From NCBI GenBank assembly GCA_964506935.1, contig CAZDOD010000191.1, forward strand, positions 1 to 5,408: a stretch of 5,408 nt of DNA, in the 5' to 3' direction. Position 1 is the stretch's first letter; each line of letters opens with the position of its first letter. Below are positions 1 to 5,408 of the stretch, piece by piece. The stretch is from CAZDOD01 sp964506935 (lineage in GTDB: Bacteria > Desulfobacterota > Zymogenia > Zymogenales > Zymogenaceae). The notes beneath the pieces are model-generated. The model was not told the DNA's origin, made no database searches, and was given only the letters and a program-made list of their open reading frames with translations. Position numbers and translations under genes: made by a program.

Positions 1-949
1 CGAGGATCTTTTTACCGAATATCGAGAGTATAAATTCCACGGCCTCTTTTACGGTCCTTCCGTCCGGGTCCTTCTCGGGATTGATCCCAACGATATCGAC
101 CGCCTTTAGAAGCCCTGACTGGGAGATAAGCTCCATTGCGAGGTGGGTCTCCCTGTATGTCAGACCGCCGCTCGACGGCTCGTTTACACCGGGGGCCGTC
201 TGTGCGTCGACGACATCCATGTCAAACGAAAGATAAATCCCGCTTGTGCCCGCACCGGCAATGCGAATCGCCCTGTAGATCACTTCTTTTATTCCTAGTG
301 TGTCTATGTCCTCCATCGTAAAGACGGCGACACCCGATTCCGAGATGAGCTCGGCCTCTTTCCTCTCTACGTCCCTGAGCCCAACAATTACCACGTTTTC
401 GGGATAAATAAAGCCGCCCCTCTCAAAATCACCGCCGTCTTCAGGCCTTTCGGAAATCCCTCGATCGTTGTCGCCGGCCGCTTTCTTGAACCTCTCGTCT
501 CCGTATCCTAATGCATTTGCGAGGACCATTCGGGAGATCTTGATATTATCATCCCTTTCGGAGGCCAAAAAATCTCCGTGTGCATCAAGCCAAATGACAC
601 CAAACGGACCGACATCCTCCATCGCCCTGGACAGACCCCAAAAGACACCAAGACTCGCGCTGTCATCCCCACCAAGAGCGAGGGGAACGTAACCTTTTCT
701 GACTGCGTCCTCGACCAGTCCCGCCGTCTCCGTTGAAACCCTTATTACCTCTGAAATATTTTCTTCGTGATCGTCTCCGCTGATTTTTTTCTCCGATTCT
801 CTTATATCGATATTTCCCAAATCTTCGACGTCAAGCCCCAGATATTCGAGCTTTTCTTTTAGGCCGGCCCGCCGTAGTGCCATCGGGGCCTCTTCGGTCC
901 CCGGAACAAGGGAGCCGATCCAGCACGGGACACCGATGATAACCACACC
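1..949 (-). other. Arginase/ureohydrolase domain of the fusion, with altered active site
   Basis: Residues ~425-740 align along the length of bacterial and animal arginases: GVVIIGVPCWIGSLVPGTEEAP at the start, then LGGDDSASLG (516-525), VIWLDAHGDF (542-551), NVVIVGLRDVE (609-619), SFDMDVVDAQTAPG (665-678), SGGLTYRETHLAMEL (684-698), DIVGINP (709-715) and ILSIFGKK near the end. Using rat arginase I numbering, metal ligands D124, H126, D128, D232 and D234 are kept as D546, H548, D550, D667 and D669. H101 is replaced by D520. The carboxylate-binding and proton-shuttle loop (N130, S137, H141) is not recognisable; Lys561 sits near the H141 position. E277 is G712 and T246 is E681, whereas D181 is kept and D183 is E619. 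The fold is confident. Arginine hydrolysis to ornithine and urea is only a hypothesis; another guanidino or amide substrate, ligand sensing, or an inactive scaffold are alternatives. Confidence 0.85.
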
Positions 950-2221
950 CTCTATCTCCCCCTCACCCTTTTTGCCGAGCGTCGGCCTCTTTTCGACGTA
1001 AGACGACGTCATCGTGGCAAGAAGCGCCGAATAATTCATCAGAAATCCAAGCTCCTCACCCATCGCTATACCCACCTTCTTGAGCTCATCAAAACCGCTC
1101 CCGGCCCGTGTCACGTCGAGGATCAGGTGGTCGCTCGATGACCCTAAAATCTTGAGTCTTTTATCGATCGGAGAAATACCCTCTACATCCACGTCTTCAC
1201 GACCGATGTTTAGGATAGCCCTTAACATCTCACGTCTCTTGCCCGAGATTTTCAAATCTCTTCCAATAATCTTATTTATAAAACCAAGATGTCTTAAAAA
1301 CGAGAAATTCCCTCCGCCAAACGATTTTTTCTTCCCGAATGCGTCTTGTCCTATCTCCCCTATCGGAAAAGAAGGCTTCTCCTTCAATTCTATCACTTCG
1401 GCCACAAGCGTAAATGCGTCCTGGGAAGTTTCGGGCCACTCCCTCCTCTCTATTGTCTCCCTCCCGAGTAAAATCGCCTCCCCTATCCTCATGTGATTTA
1501 CGCGCCTGGGCATCTTCCCTTCACTAATTAGGGTCAGGGCGCTCGAGTTTCCGCCCGATATATATTGAAGATCGATAGAAAACTTTTTCTCTATCTCGCT
1601 TGCATAATCCACGAGGGCGCCCATGTTCTGTTCGGTTGGGATCACACCGCCGTAGCAGCTGAGATTTGTCCCGATCCCCACGATCCTGACCCCGGAAAGT
1701 GAGACTACTTCTTTTACCGTGGGTATCAGGTCGTCGGGCCATATCCCCTCCCTCAAGTCCCCGAGGTCGACCATCAAGATGATGTCGTGGACCAATCCCC
1801 TCCTTTCGGCGGCGTCGGAAAGACCCTTTATCACCGATAGCTCGGAGTTGAGACTTATGTCGACGGACGTGACGATCTCATCGACGAGGGACAGCGGGGG
1901 TATGCGAAGGAGCATGATCGGGATTTTTTCCTTTTGGATTATCCTCGCCTTTCCCTTCCGGGGATCGTGATCTTTTGATCCCGAGGCAAAGCTCGCAGTC
2001 GAGAGGATGCCGCTCACCTTGAGGCGACGGATGTTCTCCATCCTCGATTCGCCGATGCCCGAGACCCCGCCCCTTATCATGGCCGCGGCGACCTGTGGCA
2101 TCCCGCACGTGACTTTTGTGACGCCCGTTACTTCGATCCCGTAACGAGAGCAGAGAGACGTAATCACCCTCGCGTTCTCTTCGATTTTTTTCAGGTCTAT
2201 GGTGACATACGGTCCTGACAT
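1..2221 (-). CDS. Fused ornithine racemase-arginase family protein (3' end beyond window)
   Basis: One frame of 740 codons runs from ATG 2219-2221 to the left edge without a stop. Residues ~1-411 are an ornithine racemase (Orr, PLP-dependent, alanine-racemase N-terminal fold); residues ~425-740 are an arginase/agmatinase-type ureohydrolase. Orr interconverts L- and D-ornithine, supplying D-ornithine to the OraS/OraE aminomutase encoded upstream; an active arginase would supply L-ornithine from arginine. The ATG is 24 bp after the glmL-like stop, with a weak TTGGA ribosome site about 7 nt before it; an in-frame TTG four codons upstream is less likely, and a stop at 2237-2239 excludes anything earlier. 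The visible C-terminus, ILSIFGKKIL, matches the last residues of typical arginases, so the stop should lie within a few codons of the edge. Several arginase catalytic residues are changed, although the frame is intact. The fusion and domain identities are seen in the sequence; the combined pathway role is inference. Confidence 0.93.
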   Translation of the reverse strand, partial: MSGPYVTIDLKKIEENARVITSLCSRYGIEVTGVTKVTCGMPQVAAAMIRGGVSGIGESRMENIRRLKVSGILSTASFASGSKDHDPRKGKARIIQKEKIPIMLLRIPPLSLVDEIVTSVDISLNSELSVIKGLSDAAERRGLVHDIILMVDLGDLREGIWPDDLIPTVKEVVSLSGVRIVGIGTNLSCYGGVIPTEQNMGALVDYASEIEKKFSIDLQYISGGNSSALTLISEGKMPRRVNHMRIGEAILLGRETIERREWPETSQDAFTLVAEVIELKEKPSFPIGEIGQDAFGKKKSFGGGNFSFLRHLGFINKIIGRDLKISGKRREMLRAILNIGREDVDVEGISPIDKRLKILGSSSDHLILDVTRAGSGFDELKKVGIAMGEELGFLMNYSALLATMTSSYVEKRPTLGKKGEGEIEGVVIIGVPCWIGSLVPGTEEAPMALRRAGLKEKLEYLGLDVEDLGNIDIRESEKKISGDDHEENISEVIRVSTETAGLVEDAVRKGYVPLALGGDDSASLGVFWGLSRAMEDVGPFGVIWLDAHGDFLASERDDNIKISRMVLANALGYGDERFKKAAGDNDRGISERPEDGGDFERGGFIYPENVVIVGLRDVERKEAELISESGVAVFTMEDIDTLGIKEVIYRAIRIAGAGTSGIYLSFDMDVVDAQTAPGVNEPSSGGLTYRETHLAMELISQSGLLKAVDIVGINPEKDPDGRTVKEAVEFILSIFGKKIL
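950..988 (-). other. Interdomain linker of the racemase-arginase fusion
   Basis: Residues ~412-424, rich in Lys, Glu and Gly (RPTLGKKGEGEIE), join the end of the racemase domain to the first strand of the arginase domain. The coding strand here is purine-rich, containing GAGGGGGAG at 956-964, which lies 9 nt upstream of an in-frame GTG at 944-946. Internal initiation of a free arginase domain is therefore conceivable, but the purines are also explained by the Lys/Glu/Gly codons. Confidence 0.6.
989..2221 (-). other. orr: Ornithine racemase (Orr) domain of the fusion
   Basis: This domain covers residues ~1-411. It contains the PLP lysine K36 in GVTKVTCG; the barrel strand MVDLGDLREGI (150-160); GIGTNLSCYGGVIP (182-195); the phosphate-binding ISGGNSS (221-227); RIGEAILLGRE (245-255); ELKEKPSFPIGEIG (~278-291); and SSSDHLILDVT (361-371). 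It ends with MNYSALLATMTSSYVEK, where stand-alone Orr proteins normally stop. All expected parts are present, so racemase activity is likely. It is about 50 residues longer than the usual ~355-residue Orr because of two internal insertions (residues ~74-99 and ~299-326). Confidence 0.93.
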
Positions 2222-2245
2222 ATTAGCATCCAATTTCTACTTCGC
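2222..2245 (-). promoter_or_regulatory. 24-bp gap with weak ribosome binding site for the racemase-arginase fusion
   Basis: The short spacer between the glmL-like stop codon and the fusion's ATG contains TTGGA about 7 nt before the ATG. There is no strong AGGAGG, and no hairpin or promoter fits in this length, so co-transcription with the upstream genes is expected. Confidence 0.45.
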
Positions 2246-3577
2246 CTATCGTATTCCGAGGCTCTTTTTCATCAACCTTAAAGCCCCATCCTTATAGATC
2301 GCACCCATAACCCCGGCCTGTGCCATTATATAATCCGTGTCAATTAGGACTTTTGCGTCCTTCGGCGGGAGGAGTTTTTTCATCTTAGGGTCGCTTTTGA
2401 CATTTCTAAGGACGTCCTCCCCGTTTTTTAATCTCGTGAGGGCACCTCCCGTCCCGATGATGTATTTTATCGCCGTCAGGTCTTTACCCTCGACTATTTC
2501 GTTTCTCCCGTATGCGCCGTAGGTTACCTTGATCTCGCCTGCATGCCGCCAAAGGGAGATATCCACGGCCCATCGCGTAAGCCGCTCTATTTTATCTATC
2601 TCTTCTTCGCTGTTCGGCAGGGGTACCACATCGGATATATCACCTATATCCCCGTTTGACTCTTTTACGATCATCATGGCGTTTATAAAGACGCCGAGAT
2701 CTCCCTCGACCGTCCTCTTTGCTAGCGGTTCGGGGGCGGTCATCATCTTTGAGTATTTCTCCGACCCCTGCGTAACCGAGTGGACATCGGTGGTCGCCCC
2801 CCCGACATCAAAGACCACAAGGTCTCCGATCTCGTCATACAGGAGCTCCGATGCCGACATCACCGCACCGGGCGTCGGGATTACATCCCCCGTCACCATA
2901 CGTTTTACCTTTTCCATCCCCGGTGCCGTTACGATGTGATCCGAAAAGACCTTCCTGATCACGTCCCTTACGGGCCTTATGTTCAGCTCGTCTATCTTCG
3001 GATACACATTGTCGCATATAAACAGGTCGTTTTCCCGACCCTCAAAAATCCCTTCGATATAGTTACGCAGAGTCACGTTCCCGGCATAGATTACCTTGAT
3101 ATCAAGCGAAGACAGCACCTCGGCATTTTTTTTTACTACCTCCTTTTCGCCGTAATCGACGCCGCCAGCCAAAAGGATCAGGTTCGGAGAGATCTTTTTT
3201 ATCTCATCTATATCGTCTTCGGTTATCTCACCCGATGTAGTATATACGACCACTGCCCCCGCCCCCAGCGACGCCTCACGCGCCGCCCTGAGCGTCATGT
3301 CACGCGTCAAACCGTGGACGGTCATCCTGAGACCACCCGCAGCCGAAGAAGACGCCATAAGTTCGGCGCTCTTTATATCTACCCCGCATCGTGACTCTAA
3401 ATCCTCCCTCGCCCGACCTAAACCTATCGTCACGTCCCCCTCATCGACCGTGGTAAGGGCCATCCCCTGACCGAGAAATGCGGTCTCTCTTTCACCGAGG
3501 CCGGAAAAAGCCGAGAGCTTCGTTATCGTGCTTCCGATATCCGCAACCAGGATATCGGCCTTGTTTTCTTTTTTGAT
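2246..3577 (-). CDS. GlmL/MutL-family ASKHA ATPase of the ornithine aminomutase operon
   Basis: Protein of the GlmL/MutL family, ATPase-like ASKHA-fold proteins found beside B12-dependent mutases (glmL of glutamate mutase; a homologue in ornithine aminomutase clusters). A chaperone or reactivase role for the neighbouring mutase is suspected for the family but is inference here. With the chosen start it has 443 residues, near the family length of ~460. Visible motifs: phosphate-1 ADIGSTITK (about residues 12-20), SSAAGGLRM (~77-85), phosphate-2 DVGGATTD (~257-264), and a late glycine motif IGTGGALTRL (~374-383) typical of the adenosine site. The first ATG in frame (3461-3463) would delete phosphate-1 and strand 1, so it is rejected. 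The frame opens after a stop at 3626-3628 and contains no ATG, GTG or TTG before that ATG. The best candidates are ATC at 3575-3577, giving the family-like N-terminus (M)KKENKADILVADIG, or CTG at 3548-3550. It follows oraE by 5 bp and precedes the racemase fusion by 24 bp. Confidence 0.9.
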   Translation of the reverse strand: MKKENKADILVADIGSTITKLSAFSGLGERETAFLGQGMALTTVDEGDVTIGLGRAREDLESRCGVDIKSAELMASSSAAGGLRMTVHGLTRDMTLRAAREASLGAGAVVVYTTSGEITEDDIDEIKKISPNLILLAGGVDYGEKEVVKKNAEVLSSLDIKVIYAGNVTLRNYIEGIFEGRENDLFICDNVYPKIDELNIRPVRDVIRKVFSDHIVTAPGMEKVKRMVTGDVIPTPGAVMSASELLYDEIGDLVVFDVGGATTDVHSVTQGSEKYSKMMTAPEPLAKRTVEGDLGVFINAMMIVKESNGDIGDISDVVPLPNSEEEIDKIERLTRWAVDISLWRHAGEIKVTYGAYGRNEIVEGKDLTAIKYIIGTGGALTRLKNGEDVLRNVKSDPKMKKLLPPKDAKVLIDTDYIMAQAGVMGAIYKDGALRLMKKSLGIR

Positions 3578-3595
3578 CTTCCCTACACCTTCCCT
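3575..3595 (-). promoter_or_regulatory. Ribosome binding region and non-canonical start of the glmL-like gene
   Basis: On the coding strand the end of oraE reads AGGGAAGGTGTAGGGAAG followed by ATC. AAGGTG, overlapping the oraE stop TAG, is a good Shine-Dalgarno match 8 nt before ATC 3575-3577, the codon where family members have their initiator. No ATG, GTG or TTG exists nearby in this frame. A second candidate is CTG 3548-3550, with AAGG about 8 nt upstream; it would shorten the first beta strand. Confidence 0.5.
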
Positions 3596-5408
3596 TTCAA
3601 CTTCTTTACGATGAAACTTGCGACCTCATGTCCCTTCGTCCCCCTTCCAAAGCCAGAGTCCATCCCCGATGCCTTTGCCGATTCGTCCGAGACCTGTGTC
3701 CCACCGGCAATGAGGATAAGGTCAGCTCTATCCCCCCTCTCGACCGCAAGGTCGCTGAGCCGCTTCATATTTACCTTATGGATTTCGTTATGGGTTATGA
3801 TTGTCGATATTAATACTACCCTTGAGCCCGTCTCCTTTGCGGCGTCCAGAAGCTTTGATACCGGAACCGATGTCCCGAGGTAGTGACAGATGAATCCGTA
3901 TTTTTCGAGGCCCCCGTGCTTGATGTCGATTATCTCCCTCATCCCGACCGAATGTTCGTCCTCTCCGACCGTCGCTGCGACGAGGGAGACCTTATTTTCC
4001 CTTACAAATGACCTTATCTCATCCTCGTCAAGAAGTTTTTCTTTTTTCGGGATCTTGAGCTCTCCTCGTTTTACTGCAAAATCGATCTCCCCCTTTACCT
4101 CGATGAGGGTCCCCTCTGCGGGGTGCATGACCCTCGTGTGAATCACCTCCGGAGATTTCAGGCCCATCCCCTCCGCCATCACCAGCGCCGCGGCCTCCGC
4201 CACTTCTTTTGCCTCTGGAATAAAAAAAGTGACGCACAAAACCCCGTCCTTCGCCCACTCGACCTCAGGGCGGATCATCCCCAATTTGTCTTCATCCATC
4301 GGTTTTTTAAGGCGGTTTTCAACATTGTCGACTTCGTCGAGCTCATTAACGTAAACTATTTTTTTCGGATCACAAAGAGTACATCCACAGATCAGGTCAC
4401 AAGGCCTTTTCAACCCCTTTGGAAGATTATTATCTCCGAAGTGGCTGCAGACCGGCGCCATGTAGTCACTCTCCCTCTTTATGATGCTTCCCGCCGCCAC
4501 GCCGCCATCCGCCACCCTTGCTATGCCGTCTCCCCGACGCTCCGGGAAATTTCCCGAATCTACGAAATATCCCCCCTCGACCGCTGCGAAGTATCCCCCC
4601 ATCTCTACGATCTCTTCGAGAAACAGCACGGCCCTCTCCTTTATTTCCCTGATATTTTCTCTTAATTTGCCATTATTTCTGAGCTCGACCATATCCATTA
4701 GTCCGTCGAGGCCCATTAGCGTCTGCCGGGCCGTGTTGACTCCTAAGATGTTGTTGTAGTGCCACGGGACGTTCCTCCCCTCATCGGGGGTTATTGTGCT
4801 CTGGATATCGGCCGAGGTGAGCCTGCTGATCATGGTGTCGAGCACGTGGGTGATCGTCGCCTCGTATGTGTCAGATTCCATGTATCTCGTATTCTGCTGC
4901 GCCCTGAATTTGAAGCCACCGAAAAAATCCCTCAGTGCGACGGCGTAAGGCAGGTCGATTGAGAGCTTCGGTGCCGGGGGTGCGGTGGGCGGAACGGTCG
5001 ATAGGGCGATATTCTCTCTCTCCATCCCGACCGCTACCGAATAGGCGGAGTTGATCGCATGCTGCACCAGAAGCTCCGGCATCACCTTCCATGCCTCCTT
5101 TGCGGTCGCATTTGCGTTGTGCGCCCCGTCTATCTGGAGGATTTTTCCATCAGCCATTATTTTTTTTGCCTCCGCCGCATCGACAAAGGAGCGGTGCATA
5201 TTGATGTTTCTGTAGAGGACGTTGTACTGTGGGTCCTGATGTGCGCCGTTGACTCCCTCTTCAAAAAACAGCACCGCGATCTCCGGGCCTGCCACTCCGC
5301 TGACATACGAGTGGAAATTTATTGGACGGCCGACCTCGTCCTCTATCAAATCGAGCGCCTTCCTCGACGCCCTGATCTGCTTCCTCGTGATCGGGACACC
5401 GCCGACCC
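3583..5408 (-). CDS. oraE: D-ornithine 4,5-aminomutase large subunit OraE (5' end beyond window)
   Basis: Large subunit of D-ornithine 4,5-aminomutase, a cytoplasmic adenosylcobalamin/PLP enzyme that moves the terminal amino group of D-ornithine to C4, giving 2,4-diaminopentanoate; it pairs with the small subunit OraS. The visible 607 residues are open to the right edge with no stop or convincing start; the TTG at 5349 lies inside conserved sequence (GVPITRKQIRAS upstream of it continues the family). Roughly 130 N-terminal residues are missing, judged from the C. sticklandii enzyme. The barrel-domain part carries family-typical blocks such as NGAHQDPQYNVLYRN, STVPPTAPPAP and TSADIQSTITPDEGRNVPWH. 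The C-terminal Rossmann domain has the base-off B12 motif DEHSVG (DxHxxG, His codon 3952-3954). Eleven residues later is the Lys (3919-3921) equivalent to the PLP lysine of C. sticklandii OraE (His618/Lys629), so the enzyme looks active. The GTSVPVSKLLDAA and AGGTQVS segments complete the B12 fold. The stop TAG is 5 bp from the predicted glmL-like start, which suggests coupled translation. Confidence 0.97.
   Translation of the reverse strand, partial: VGGVPITRKQIRASRKALDLIEDEVGRPINFHSYVSGVAGPEIAVLFFEEGVNGAHQDPQYNVLYRNINMHRSFVDAAEAKKIMADGKILQIDGAHNANATAKEAWKVMPELLVQHAINSAYSVAVGMERENIALSTVPPTAPPAPKLSIDLPYAVALRDFFGGFKFRAQQNTRYMESDTYEATITHVLDTMISRLTSADIQSTITPDEGRNVPWHYNNILGVNTARQTLMGLDGLMDMVELRNNGKLRENIREIKERAVLFLEEIVEMGGYFAAVEGGYFVDSGNFPERRGDGIARVADGGVAAGSIIKRESDYMAPVCSHFGDNNLPKGLKRPCDLICGCTLCDPKKIVYVNELDEVDNVENRLKKPMDEDKLGMIRPEVEWAKDGVLCVTFFIPEAKEVAEAAALVMAEGMGLKSPEVIHTRVMHPAEGTLIEVKGEIDFAVKRGELKIPKKEKLLDEDEIRSFVRENKVSLVAATVGEDEHSVGMREIIDIKHGGLEKYGFICHYLGTSVPVSKLLDAAKETGSRVVLISTIITHNEIHKVNMKRLSDLAVERGDRADLILIAGGTQVSDESAKASGMDSGFGRGTKGHEVASFIVKKLKGKV

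Noticed and set aside
1..949. Pseudogene decay of the arginase domain
   Set aside because: The altered catalytic residues invited this, but there is no frameshift or stop, five metal ligands and all core strands are kept, and the C-terminus is intact to the edge.
950..988. Explaining the fusion as two adjacent genes
   Set aside because: No stop codon occurs in frame between the domains, and the frame phase is identical from 2221 to the left edge when checked codon by codon. An assembly error cannot be excluded without reads.
1080..1496. Plus-strand open frame of 138 codons
   Set aside because: It is antisense to the racemase domain, has a Ser/Pro-rich low-complexity translation with no recognisable motif, and the opposite strand shows strong family conservation.
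2780..3394. Plus-strand open frame of 204 codons
   Set aside because: It lies antisense to the glmL-like gene, is rich in Arg, His and Tyr as expected from a reverse-complement shadow, and matches no family I know.
3461..3463. ATG at 3463 as the start of the glmL-like gene
   Set aside because: It would remove the phosphate-1 loop DIGSTITK and the first strand of the ASKHA fold, which are encoded intact just upstream in the same frame.
4123..4665. Plus-strand open frame of 180 codons
   Set aside because: It is antisense to oraE, whose frame is conserved throughout this stretch; no domain or ribosome site supports it.
5347..5349. TTG at 5349 as the start of oraE
   Set aside because: The same frame continues to the window edge with family sequence (GVPITRKQIRASRKALDL), and the TTG codes for the Leu inside it; the true start is outside the window.

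Overview
The window is fully coding and carries three genes, all on the minus strand and read right to left. They form one compact operon for anaerobic breakdown of ornithine, and probably of arginine. The set matches the ornithine fermentation cluster first described in Clostridium sticklandii: the adenosylcobalamin- and PLP-dependent D-ornithine 4,5-aminomutase, a GlmL/MutL-family ASKHA protein and ornithine racemase. The host is probably an anaerobic amino-acid-fermenting bacterium. Base composition looks near 50% G+C, and AGG (Arg) and ATA (Ile) codons are frequent, so this is not a low-GC Clostridium. I cannot name the phylum from the sequence.

Layout from the operon's upstream side (right) to its downstream side (left). 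Positions 3583-5408 hold the C-terminal ~607 residues of OraE, the large aminomutase subunit; its N-terminus lies beyond the right edge, where oraS is expected. After a 5-bp gap, 2246-3577 holds a GlmL-like ATPase whose only plausible start codons are non-canonical. After a 24-bp gap, one uninterrupted frame of 740 codons runs from 2221 off the left edge.

That last frame is the surprise. It reads first as a complete ornithine racemase (residues ~1-411, PLP lysine K36). After a short charged linker it continues as a nearly complete arginase/ureohydrolase domain (residues ~425-740). I checked the frame codon by codon; it contains no stop. An arginase fused to an ornithine racemase would turn L-arginine into L-ornithine and then D-ornithine, the aminomutase substrate encoded next door. 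However, the arginase half departs from the family at key residues: the metal-binding His of the GGDH motif is Asp, the SGN-x-HG substrate loop is rewritten, and the guanidinium-binding Glu is Gly. The domain may therefore be altered in chemistry, a binding or regulatory module, or inactive.

No RNA genes, mobile elements, CRISPR arrays, terminators or promoters were seen. No stretch longer than 24 bp is non-coding.
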